Source: Flavobacteria bacterium BAL38 (GTDB taxonomy: Bacteria; Bacteroidota; Bacteroidia; Flavobacteriales; Flavobacteriaceae). From it: a DNA stretch of 64,000 nucleotides. Below are positions 8,186-15,849 of this stretch, one piece after another. The translations under genes were made by a program, and so were the position numbers. The first letter of the stretch is position 1. Every line of letters starts with the position of its first letter. Location: positions 310,001-374,000 of the forward strand of contig AAXX01000002.1 in assembly GCA_000169355.1 (NCBI GenBank). The letters are read 5' to 3'. The notes beneath the pieces are model-generated. The model saw only the letters and a list, made by a program, of their open reading frames with translations. It made no database searches and had not been told where the DNA came from.

Positions 8186-9166
8186 ATGAAAATAACCGAA
8201 CAAATAAAGCTTCCTATAGCATCTGAAATGGAACTCTTTGAAGAGAAGTTTCGCGATTCTATGTCTTCAAAAGTCGCTTTATTAAATAGAATTACCCATT
8301 ACATTGTTAATAGAAAAGGAAAGCAAATGCGACCAATGTTTGTTTTCTTAACCGCTAAAATGGTTTCAGGAGGTTCTATTGATGAAAGAACGTATCGTGG
8401 CGCTTCTGTTATCGAATTAATTCACACAGCAACTTTGGTTCATGATGACGTTGTGGATGATAGTAATAAAAGAAGAGGCTTTTTTTCTATAAATGCTCTT
8501 TGGAAAAATAAAATTGCTGTTTTAGTAGGCGATTTTTTACTTTCAAAAGGATTATTACTTTCTATTGATAATAACGATTTCGATTTACTTAAAATAATTT
8601 CTGTTGCTGTTCGAGAAATGAGTGAAGGAGAATTACTTCAAATTGAAAAAGCTCGCAGATTAGATATTACAGAAGATATTTATTATGAAATCATTCGTCA
8701 AAAAACGGCAACTTTAATTGCTGCTTGTTGTTCGCTTGGTGCTTGTTCGGTTGCTCCTGATGATAAAGCAGTTGTCGAAAAAATGCGCAAATTTGGAGAA
8801 CTTATCGGAATGGCATTCCAAATTAAAGACGATTTATTCGATTACACAGATGATGCCATCGGAAAACCAACAGGTATTGATATCAAAGAGCAAAAAATGA
8901 CCTTGCCTTTGATATATGCATTAAATAATTGTTCTTCAAAAGAAAAAAGTTGGGTTATTAATTCTATTAAAAACCACAACAAAGATAAAAAGCGTGTAAA
9001 AGAAGTGATCCAATTTGTGAAAGACAAAAACGGATTAACGTATGCTGAAAACAAAATGATACAGTTTCAGCAAGAAGCATTACAACTTATTACCGATTTT
9101 CCTTCTTCACCATACAAAGATTCTTTGATTTTAATGGTAAATTACGTTATTGAACGAAAAAAATAA
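8186..9166 (+). CDS. Polyprenyl diphosphate synthase, long-chain trans-prenyl type
   Basis: A 326-residue trans-prenyltransferase that adds isopentenyl diphosphate units, probably for the menaquinone side chain. The first Asp-rich motif is in HDDVVDDSNKRRG (about 91-103) and the second is KDDLFDYTDD (about 215-224). KGKQMRP near residue 45 binds the diphosphate. Product chain length (hexa-, hepta- or octaprenyl) cannot be read with confidence. The gene is monocistronic: it has its own consensus promoter and is followed by a long inverted repeat. Confidence 0.9.
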   Translation: MKITEQIKLPIASEMELFEEKFRDSMSSKVALLNRITHYIVNRKGKQMRPMFVFLTAKMVSGGSIDERTYRGASVIELIHTATLVHDDVVDDSNKRRGFFSINALWKNKIAVLVGDFLLSKGLLLSIDNNDFDLLKIISVAVREMSEGELLQIEKARRLDITEDIYYEIIRQKTATLIAACCSLGACSVAPDDKAVVEKMRKFGELIGMAFQIKDDLFDYTDDAIGKPTGIDIKEQKMTLPLIYALNNCSSKEKSWVINSIKNHNKDKKRVKEVIQFVKDKNGLTYAENKMIQFQQEALQLITDFPSSPYKDSLILMVNYVIERKK

Positions 9167-9189
9167 TTTTAATTAATTTCTTTATTATT

Positions 9190-9231
9190 CAGTTGGGTGA
9201 AATTTTATTAAAAACTAATTTCACCCAACTG
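9190..9231. terminator. Bidirectional terminator-like hairpin
   Basis: A perfect 15-bp stem (CAGTTGGGTGAAATT with its complement at 9217-9231) around a 12-nt loop. It lies between two converging units: the polyprenyl synthase on + and the kinase/remnant on -. T-rich but interrupted sequence flanks both sides. Confidence 0.75.
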
Positions 9232-9240
9232 ATTTTATTA

Positions 9241-9423
9241 ATTACTACTTATCATTTTTGAATGTTTGCTAATTTTGCTTACTTTCTTAGTGTTGAAGTA
9301 GTTAATAACCCAAAAATTTACATCATAAGCTGTTGGTTCAAAACCTTTGTGTTTGATAAAATCATTGTAATAATTTAAAAATGCTTGTAGAGATTTGTCA
9401 ATTTTTTTATAGTTTATTATAGT
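9241..9423 (-). pseudogene. Orphan C-terminal coding fragment without start codon
   Basis: An open frame of 61 codons on the minus strand with a protein-like composition (KSLQAFLNYYNDFIKHKG, then FEPTAYDVNFWVINYFNTKK). It ends at a TAA right before the terminator hairpin. No ATG, GTG or TTG occurs near its beginning; only ATT or ATA codons do. It follows the histidine kinase stop after a short AT-rich tandem repeat. The Trp- and Tyr-containing, basic C-terminus looks like the tail of a real protein, so a decayed gene is the best reading. I do not recognise the family. Chance remains possible. Confidence 0.35.
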
Positions 9424-9443
9424 TTATTTTTATAGTTTATTTT
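9408..9443. repeat. Three short tandem copies of TATAGTTTATT
   Basis: Copies begin at 9408, 9418 and 9431 and span the histidine kinase stop codon. Expansion here could have changed the kinase C-terminus or separated it from the fragment below. Confidence 0.7.
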
Positions 9444-11814
9444 GTTTATACGGAATAGTAACAGTTGCGGTTGTCATTTCATTAACTTTTTTGGTAATGT
9501 TAATTGTTCCATTTAATAATTCTGTAAATTGTTTGGCAATAATTAATCCTAAGCCAGATCCTTTTATGGTTGAAGTATTACTTCCTCTATAAAAAGATTG
9601 AAAAAGATGTTTGTTTTCTTGTTCTGGTATTCCAATGCCAAAATCCATAATCTCAATTTTAATTTTGTCTTTTAGGTAATTAATTTTGATAATAGGACTT
9701 GAACTTCCTATAGAATATTTAAAAGCATTAGAAATTAAATTGTTTAGAATATGAGTTAATAAACTTTCATCACATTGAATATTATTTTCATAATCGTTTT
9801 TCTCTAAAATAATTTTTCTCCCATCTTGTTCATTATTAAAATACGTATCAATAAGATTATCGATGAAATCATTTAAATTAAATTCTTTTAACTCTACTTT
9901 TAAGTTTTTTGATTCGTAAGTCCCAAAAACTAATATATTGTTCATTAGTTCGGTCATACGGTTTACTTCGTTTGTAATTCTGCTAGAAATACGTTCTAAT
10001 TCTTCTTTTGGATTTAACTTTAGTAAATCAATTTTGTAATTTAATAACTCAACATTAGAATATATTACAGATAAAGGTGTTCTAAATTGATGAGAAGCCA
10101 TTGTAACGAAGCCCGATTTTAATTCGCTCAATTCTTTTTCTTTTTTTAGCGCTTGTTGTATGTTTTCTTTATCTTTTATTCTTTTAGTAATATTTCTATT
10201 TGATGTTTGAATACCAACAACATTATTTTGATTGTCTAAAATGGTTTTAGAATAGGTTTCTAACCAAATATATTTACCGTTTTTCTTTTTAAATCGAAAT
10301 GTGATAATTTCATTTTTGTTGTCAAGTATATTTAGGTTTTGTTTTTTCGCTTTTTCAACGTCACTTGGATGGAAAAAATCGTATGGATTTCTTTGTAGTA
10401 ACTCTTCTGGTAAATAACCAGTTATCTTTTCAGATGTGTTTGATACATAAGTTATAGTTCCATCAGTTAAATGCTGCATTATAAAGTCGGAAGTATTATT
10501 AGCTATAAATCGATATTTTTGTTCAGAAATTTCGAGTTGGTTTTTAAGATTTATAGTGTTATCAATATCTGTAATACTTCCAATAATGATTTTTTCATTT
10601 GTACTTACACTAAAGTCAATGCTTAATAATAGTAAACCCCAAATTTTTTCATTATTTTTTTTAATAAGTTGTGCTTCAAAACTATTTGTTCTATTAGAGT
10701 TGTCAAATAATTCTTTAACCTTTAAAGTGTTTAAGTTTTCAAGATAATTGAAGATACTAGTACCAATGCAATTTTCAATTTTATGACCTGTAATTTCTTC
10801 CCACTGATTATTTAAAAAAATAAGGTTTCCGTTAAGATCTGTTTTAAAAATAATTTCAGCTAAATTATTTACTAAATGATCGTATTCGTTTCGTTGATTT
10901 GCAAGTTCTGTTTCTTTGTTTTTAATTTCACTAATATCAATATGTGTCCCAATCATTTTTTCTGGAATTCCCAAATCGTTTTCGATTAATATTCCAGAGT
11001 ATTTAATCCATTGGTATTTTCCAGACTTATGTTTTAATCTAACAATATCTTCATATTTATCTGATTTTTTGCTGATATAATTGTCAATTTTATTTTTAAT
11101 TTCAACTAAATCATCAGGGTGAATTATAGATTCCCAAGTTTCAAAAGTATGATCAAGCTCGTCATCTCCATAGCCTAACATTCCAAACCAATTATATGAA
11201 AATTTCACTTTATCTGTAATTATATTCCATTCCCATTTAGCCTGATTAGAACTCTTCATGTAAAAGTCTAATTCGTTCAGTGTGTTTTCAAGATCAAGTC
11301 TTATCTTATTTTGATTTAATCTTAACCCAATATTATGTGCAACTGTATGTAATGCAGTAACCTCTTCATTTAACCAAATTCTTTCTTTTTCGCAATCGTC
11401 AAATCCTATCCAACCCCAAAATTTATTATCAGAAAAAATTGGAGTAAATAAATAAGCTTTAGTGTCCTGCATTTCCATTATCTCTCTGAAGAATTCATTG
11501 GAACTTTCTTTTACAAGGCCATAAAAAGGCAAGTTGCTTGATAAAGGTTCAAATAAACCTGGGAAGGCTTCATACGTATGTCCGCTTAAATCAGGACTAC
11601 CAATAAATGGAGTAGCGCCTTCTTTACACCATTCATATTCATAATTTAAAATAGTAACACCATCATTAGTAATTTCATTTTTGAAGATGTAACATCTATC
11701 AATCATTATATTACTGCCTAATGCTGTTATGCAGTTTTGTAGTGCGTTGTGTATGTTTGCTTCCTTAAGAAGTTGGTTGTTAGCTTCTGATATAGCTTTT
11801 AATAGGTGATTCAT
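9430..11814 (-). CDS. GAF/multi-PAS sensor histidine kinase, soluble
   Basis: A 794-residue kinase with no membrane segment, so probably a cytoplasmic sensor. Order: a GAF domain (about 10-175), a PAS domain of the PAS_3 type with its PAC (about 190-300), a second PAS (about 310-420), a third PAS with PAC (about 430-545), then HisKA with phospho-acceptor His575 in SHQFRTPLSV. The HATPase domain shows the N-box NLISNAFKYS, G1 DFGIGIP and G2 GSGLGLIIAKQ. Its partner may be the receiver-AraC regulator encoded divergently at 12331, with two small ORFs in between. The ligand is unknown. Confidence 0.93.
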   Translation of the reverse strand: MNHLLKAISEANNQLLKEANIHNALQNCITALGSNIMIDRCYIFKNEITNDGVTILNYEYEWCKEGATPFIGSPDLSGHTYEAFPGLFEPLSSNLPFYGLVKESSNEFFREIMEMQDTKAYLFTPIFSDNKFWGWIGFDDCEKERIWLNEEVTALHTVAHNIGLRLNQNKIRLDLENTLNELDFYMKSSNQAKWEWNIITDKVKFSYNWFGMLGYGDDELDHTFETWESIIHPDDLVEIKNKIDNYISKKSDKYEDIVRLKHKSGKYQWIKYSGILIENDLGIPEKMIGTHIDISEIKNKETELANQRNEYDHLVNNLAEIIFKTDLNGNLIFLNNQWEEITGHKIENCIGTSIFNYLENLNTLKVKELFDNSNRTNSFEAQLIKKNNEKIWGLLLLSIDFSVSTNEKIIIGSITDIDNTINLKNQLEISEQKYRFIANNTSDFIMQHLTDGTITYVSNTSEKITGYLPEELLQRNPYDFFHPSDVEKAKKQNLNILDNKNEIITFRFKKKNGKYIWLETYSKTILDNQNNVVGIQTSNRNITKRIKDKENIQQALKKEKELSELKSGFVTMASHQFRTPLSVIYSNVELLNYKIDLLKLNPKEELERISSRITNEVNRMTELMNNILVFGTYESKNLKVELKEFNLNDFIDNLIDTYFNNEQDGRKIILEKNDYENNIQCDESLLTHILNNLISNAFKYSIGSSSPIIKINYLKDKIKIEIMDFGIGIPEQENKHLFQSFYRGSNTSTIKGSGLGLIIAKQFTELLNGTINITKKVNEMTTATVTIPYKQNKL

Positions 11815-12007
11815 TAATAAATACTATAGGGATTATATTTTTTGAATAATAACGGCTTTCTAATTGATTAAATAAATCAAGGTCTTTAGGTGAAATTTTA
11901 ATCTTTTTTATTTCATTATCTATCGTGAATTTCACGATATAATCATATTGGTTAAAAAACAAGAAACTTATTAAATATAACGTTGCATGAAATAGAACAA
12001 AAGACAC
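11780..12007 (-). CDS. Small membrane-associated ORF, possible 3' half of a frameshifted gene
   Basis: A 75-residue ORF whose first codon is GTG. It has one hydrophobic stretch (LFHATLYLISFLFF) and then a soluble tail (YIVKFTIDNEIKKIKISP). It overlaps the kinase start by 35 bp and the preceding small ORF by 37 bp in another frame. Joined to that ORF by a 1-nt shift at the A-run near 11999-12003 (plus strand) it would give a two-helix membrane protein of about 150 residues, which fits better than two separate genes. Function unknown. Confidence 0.35.
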   Translation of the reverse strand: MSFVLFHATLYLISFLFFNQYDYIVKFTIDNEIKKIKISPKDLDLFNQLESRYYSKNIIPIVFINESPIKSYIRS

Positions 12008-12219
12008 TTAAATTCTGTTAAATAGAAATAAGCAAATACTATATTTAATAAAAACATAAAAATTAAGTATGATTTTCTCTCTTTTCTTATTACTTTTAGA
12101 GAATCAATTGTTTCAATATTGTAATTGTTAATGAAGTCTTTAAATTTAACAGACTCTTCGCAAGAATAGTTTTTTTTCTTGTGTTTGTGTTTTTTAGAGA
12201 GATTGAGAGTGGAATTCAT
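11971..12219 (-). CDS. Small membrane protein, possible 5' half of a frameshifted gene
   Basis: ATG at 12219 is preferred to the upstream in-frame TTG, giving 82 residues. The N-terminus is His/Lys-rich (KKHKHKKK), followed by a soluble segment and one clear membrane helix (YLIFMFLLNIVFAYFYL). It lies between the kinase and the divergent AraC-type regulator. It may be an independent small protein or the first half of a gene continued by the ORF at 11780-12007. I do not recognise a family. Confidence 0.4.
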   Translation of the reverse strand: MNSTLNLSKKHKHKKKNYSCEESVKFKDFINNYNIETIDSLKVIRKERKSYLIFMFLLNIVFAYFYLTEFKCLLFYFMQRYI

Positions 12220-12330
12220 TCTTTTTTGTTTGACCAAATTTATTTTTTAAAAAAACAATAGTTATTGTATTTACTTATGATTTAAGTTTATTTATAGATA
12301 GTTTAAAATAATATGTGTTAATTTTACTAC

Positions 12331-13095
12331 ATGAAAAAAAATAAGGCAGAATTACTTTTAGTAGAGGATGATATTTCTTTAGGACAAACAATTTCTGAAT
12401 TATTAATTGTTAATGATTACAATGTAAAGTGGTGTCAAAACGGTTTAGAAGCTTTTCATTATTTAGAAAACAATTTACCAGATATAATTGTATGTGACTT
12501 AATGATGCCTATAATGTCTGGAGAAGAATTATTTTTAAAAATTAGAAATTTTAGAAAATTTGATCAAATTCCATTTTTAATTATTACTGCAGATGTTACT
12601 TTTGAGAGTAAGATTAAACAGCTCCAAAATGGAGTTAATGATTTTATTAATAAACCTTTCAAAATTCAAGAATTAGTTCTTAAAATTCAAAATTTTCTAC
12701 AATATAAAGAAAACATAATCAAGCAGGTTCAGAATCCAGTTTCTAAAATTCAAGTAAAATCAAGAAAAAATGATTTTTTTGATAAAATTGATGATATTGT
12801 AATACGAAATATTAAAACAGATGTTACAATTGAAAAATTGGCAAGTGAAATTTTCGTGAGTAAATCTACAATAGATAAAAAAATTAGAAAATTTAAACAA
12901 GTTAATGTTTCTACTTATATCAGAGAAATAAGACTTAATTATGCCATTAAGTTAATTGAATCAGGAGAAGTTAATGTAGATACTTTAGCTATTGAATGTG
13001 GTTTTAATTCAACGTCTTACTTTTCTGTTTGCTTCAAAAATTACTCCGGACTTTCTCCTAAAAAGTACATAAATCAAAAAATACAAGGAAAGTAA
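12331..13095 (+). CDS. Response regulator with AraC-type DNA-binding domain
   Basis: A 254-residue two-domain regulator. The receiver domain (about 6-120) has the acidic cluster E12-D13-D14, phospho-acceptor Asp56 in CDLMMP, Thr86 and Lys108 in NKPF, so it should be phosphorylatable. After a linker, an AraC-type HTH domain (about 150-250) shows the first helix-turn-helix (ASEIFVSKSTIDKKIRKF) and the family signature ECGFNSTSYFSVCFKNYSG. It is transcribed away from the kinase at 9430-11814, with which it may form a two-component pair. Targets are unknown. Confidence 0.92.
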   Translation: MKKNKAELLLVEDDISLGQTISELLIVNDYNVKWCQNGLEAFHYLENNLPDIIVCDLMMPIMSGEELFLKIRNFRKFDQIPFLIITADVTFESKIKQLQNGVNDFINKPFKIQELVLKIQNFLQYKENIIKQVQNPVSKIQVKSRKNDFFDKIDDIVIRNIKTDVTIEKLASEIFVSKSTIDKKIRKFKQVNVSTYIREIRLNYAIKLIESGEVNVDTLAIECGFNSTSYFSVCFKNYSGLSPKKYINQKIQGK

Positions 13096-13125
13096 ACTGT
13101 TCTTTTGTTTTTATTTATCATTTCA

Positions 13126-13154
13126 TGCAACCATTTTAAATTCATTCTCGTCTA
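13126..13154 (+). promoter_or_regulatory. ECF-sigma-type promoter before the ECF sigma operon
   Basis: TGCAACC (13126-13132), a 16-bp spacer, then CGTCTA (13149-13154). This is the AACC/CGTC pattern typical of ECF-sigma-dependent promoters and differs from the TAnnTTTG elements elsewhere in the window. It suggests that the sigma gene 100 bp downstream is autoregulated. Confidence 0.65.
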
Positions 13155-13255
13155 TATAATTAGAAGCAATAATTCAATAACAAGAGCAAGAGCAAAAATC
13201 AATTTCAATTAGAATAAAATTGAGTTTGATATTGAACTTGACATTGAACTTGAAA

Positions 13256-13825
13256 ATGAAAGTAATTCACCTACATCAAGAAGAAAAACAACTGATTATG
13301 TTGGCTGTCGAAAACAATCGACAAGCACAACAGCAGATTTATGCCAAGTTTTCTTCTAAAATGTTAAGTGTTTGTCGTCAATATATAAAGGACATTCACC
13401 ACGCAGAAGATGTTATGATTACCGGATTTATGAAAGTATTTACTAATCTAAAAAATTTTGAACACAAAGGGAGTTTTGAAGGTTGGATTCGAAGAATTAT
13501 GGTATATGAATGTATCGATTTTCTTCGAGTGAAAAAGAATAATTTCAATCACCAAGATATTGAAGAGGTTACGATGAGTGAAAACGAATCGGTGTATGAA
13601 ATGGAAGATTTTACGGTAGACGACATTCAAAACATGATTGACAATTTACCCGATGGTTACAAAATGGTGTTTAATTTATATGCGATTGAAGGCTACAAAC
13701 ATCAGGAAATAGCTGAAATGCTCAAAATAAGTGAGGGAACATCAAAATCGCAATTATCACACGCTCGAAAGTTATTACAGCAGCAAATAACAGAATTAAA
13801 AAAGAAACTCAATGGCACAACATAA
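13256..13825 (+). CDS. ECF-family RNA polymerase sigma factor
   Basis: A 189-residue sigma factor. A longer in-frame start at 13220 lies in a degenerate TTGAACTTGA tract and would only add Leu/Asn/Lys residues, so I use ATG 13256. Region 2 (about 25-95) includes HHAEDVMITGFMKVFTNL and GSFEGWIRRIMVYECIDFLR. Region 4 (about 130-180) includes YKMVFNLYAIEGYKHQEIA and GTSKSQLSHARKLL. The next gene overlaps it by 14 bp, as sigma and anti-sigma genes often do. Confidence 0.93.
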   Translation: MKVIHLHQEEKQLIMLAVENNRQAQQQIYAKFSSKMLSVCRQYIKDIHHAEDVMITGFMKVFTNLKNFEHKGSFEGWIRRIMVYECIDFLRVKKNNFNHQDIEEVTMSENESVYEMEDFTVDDIQNMIDNLPDGYKMVFNLYAIEGYKHQEIAEMLKISEGTSKSQLSHARKLLQQQITELKKKLNGTT

Positions 13826-14498
13826 AATAGATAATCAAATAAGAGAAAAGCTGAATGCTAGAGAAATTCAGCCTTCTGCTCAAGCTTGGGATAGATTAGA
13901 TGCTATGCTTACAGTTTCAGAAGAAAAAAAGCCAAAAAAAGGTTACGGATGGTTTTTTGTAGCCGCTTCTATGATACTTTTTATCGGATTGGGGTTTTTT
14001 CTTTTCAATTCAAACGAAACTACAGAAATTAATAATTCAATTCCGATTGTAACAACAATTAACGAAGAAAAAGATTCAGTTGAAACGAATAAAATAAATG
14101 ATATTTCAGTTGAAAATAATCAACTAGTTTTAGTTCAGCATGAAGTAAATTATTCAAAAAAACAATCAAGATTTATAAAATCTGTTGAAACAAATGAATT
14201 GATTAAGGAGAAAAATATAATTCAAGAAAACCCAACACCCAACACCCAACACCCAACACCCAACACATACAAATACGTTTCTCCTGAAAATTTATTAGCA
14301 GAAATTGAACAACCTAAAAGTGAAGAAAATGTAAAAATAAAAAGCATCTCTACTTCAAAAATTCAGATTAACGCAACTGAACTTTTAACAAAGGTTGAGA
14401 ATGAAATACAACAAAATTATAAAGAATCTACATTTGATAAGTTAAAAAGAAATTTTAACGAAGCTAAGACGGCAGTAGCCAACAGAAATTACGAGTAA
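13812..14498 (+). CDS. Single-pass membrane protein, candidate anti-sigma factor
   Basis: A 228-residue protein with a soluble N-terminus of about 50 residues (IREKLNAREIQPSAQAWDRL), one membrane helix (GWFFVAASMILFIGLGFFLF), and a long extracytoplasmic tail. This topology, with the 14-bp overlap with the ECF sigma gene, fits a regulator that holds the sigma factor at the membrane, but no zinc-binding anti-sigma motif is seen. The tail has a low-complexity PTPNTQHPTPNT segment encoded by five perfect 7-bp repeats. Anti-sigma function is inferred from position and topology only. Confidence 0.6.
   Translation: MAQHKIDNQIREKLNAREIQPSAQAWDRLDAMLTVSEEKKPKKGYGWFFVAASMILFIGLGFFLFNSNETTEINNSIPIVTTINEEKDSVETNKINDISVENNQLVLVQHEVNYSKKQSRFIKSVETNELIKEKNIIQENPTPNTQHPTPNTYKYVSPENLLAEIEQPKSEENVKIKSISTSKIQINATELLTKVENEIQQNYKESTFDKLKRNFNEAKTAVANRNYE
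14231..14265 (+). repeat. Five perfect 7-bp repeats inside a coding region
   Basis: CCCAACA occurs five times without interruption. Seven is not a multiple of three, so gain or loss of one unit would shift the frame of the host gene beyond about residue 140. Confidence 0.9.
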
Positions 14499-14531
14499 AA
14501 AATAACATTAATTAATTTAAATTTTAAAATC

Positions 14532-15698
14532 ATGCAAAAAATTATTTTGTATACCATTCTTATTGCCTTTACTTTTCTAAGTAAAGTTACAGCGCAAACT
14601 AAAAAGAAAGAACAAACTTTTGAAAAAAAGCTAGAGATGATTTCAACTAAAATGGATTTTCTCCTTTTTAAAGAAAAAACCGAGCTAAAACACAAAATTG
14701 ATTCATTGGAAAGTGCTAATGTTCAGAACGAAATGTCATCGGAACAATTAAAGCAGTTAAAATTAGATTTTGCTGAAAAATCGGCCAATAGAATTGAAAT
14801 CGGTATGGAAAAATACAAAAAAGAAATGGACGATTTAGTGCAATCTAAGTTAGATAGTGAAAACAAAGGAATGTCATATAAAATTGATACTATTAATGGT
14901 AAAAGAGTTTATGTGTATTATAAATATGGCGAAGGTGGTCATACAATAACCTTAGGAGGTAGCTCAAATGATTCTATTGGTTCTCAAACAGAATATAATG
15001 TAACTTCTTTTAAAATTTATAAAGGGGAACAAGATAAAATCGAACGTAAATCGAAAAGAACCACTTCTCAATTTGTTTTTGCTTTCGGATTAAATAACGT
15101 AATTACAGAAGGTGAAAATTTGAATGACTCAGATTTTCGAGTTTGGGGTTCTCATTTTTATGAATGGGGATTAACCTATAATTCAAGAATTTTTAAAAAC
15201 AATAATTTATTACATGCCAAATACGGTCTTTCTGTAATGTATAACAATCTTCGTCCAACTGACAACCGCTATTTCGTTAAAAATGGTGACCAAACCGATT
15301 TAGTAACTTCTAGTGTAAATTTAGATGACTCTCGTTTTAGAAATGTTTTTTTAGTAGCGCCAGTTCATTTAGAATTCGATTTTACACCAAAAAAAATGTC
15401 TAAAGATGGAAGTAAAACGTATTTCAAAACTCACGAGTCAGTTCGTTTAGGAATTGGTGGTTATGCAGGTGTTAGAGTAAAATCGAAACAAATTTTAAAA
15501 TATGAAGAAGACGGTATAAAAGTAAAGGATAAACAAAAAGGCGATTTTAATGTTTCTGACTTTACATATGGGTTAAGTGCTTATTTAGGTTATGGGCAAA
15601 CTAGTTTATATGTTAAATATGACTTAAATCCTATGTTTAAGAACAATAATATAGATCAAAACAACGTTTCATTAGGATTACGCTTTGATTTTAATTAA
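14532..15698 (+). CDS. Outer-membrane beta-barrel-like protein with coiled-coil region
   Basis: A 388-residue protein with a signal peptide (ILYTILIAFTFLSKVTAQ) and a charged, coiled-coil-like region (about 28-110, rich in KLEM, ELKHKIDSLES and EKYKKEMDD). The C-terminal 230 residues alternate polar and hydrophobic residues like barrel strands and end in VSLGLRFDFN, a typical barrel terminus. It follows the candidate anti-sigma gene by 33 bp and is followed by a terminator, so it is the last gene of the ECF operon. It could sense or respond to envelope conditions; that is inference. Confidence 0.75.
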   Translation: MQKIILYTILIAFTFLSKVTAQTKKKEQTFEKKLEMISTKMDFLLFKEKTELKHKIDSLESANVQNEMSSEQLKQLKLDFAEKSANRIEIGMEKYKKEMDDLVQSKLDSENKGMSYKIDTINGKRVYVYYKYGEGGHTITLGGSSNDSIGSQTEYNVTSFKIYKGEQDKIERKSKRTTSQFVFAFGLNNVITEGENLNDSDFRVWGSHFYEWGLTYNSRIFKNNNLLHAKYGLSVMYNNLRPTDNRYFVKNGDQTDLVTSSVNLDDSRFRNVFLVAPVHLEFDFTPKKMSKDGSKTYFKTHESVRLGIGGYAGVRVKSKQILKYEEDGIKVKDKQKGDFNVSDFTYGLSAYLGYGQTSLYVKYDLNPMFKNNNIDQNNVSLGLRFDFN

Positions 15699-15730
15699 AA
15701 TTATGGGTTAGTTTGAGTTCTCTGTTTAAA

Positions 15731-15764
15731 AAAGCACTTCAGCCATATGAAGTGCTTTTTTTGT
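15731..15764 (+). terminator. Rho-independent terminator ending the ECF operon
   Basis: AAAGCACTTCA and TGAAGTGCTTT form an 11-bp stem followed by seven Ts. Confidence 0.92.
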
Positions 15765-15794
15765 TTTCCTGTATTTTTTTATGGATTAACTTTG

Positions 15795-15802
15795 TAACTT
15801 TG
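15795..15802 (+). promoter_or_regulatory. -7 promoter element of dnaG
   Basis: TAACTTTG within TTTGTAACTTTG, 47 bp before the dnaG start; the same 12-mer precedes tatA. Confidence 0.55.
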
Positions 15803-15849
15803 AATTCGATTTTTCAACATCCGAAAATCTTAAAATCCGAAAATCTAGT

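Noticed and set aside
13220..13255. Longer start of the ECF sigma factor
   Set aside because: The extra codons are in a degenerate TTGAACTTGA tract and do not resemble a sigma factor N-terminus.
14231..14265. CCCAACA array as a CRISPR
   Set aside because: The units are 7 bp without spacers and lie in frame within a coding region; no cas gene is present.
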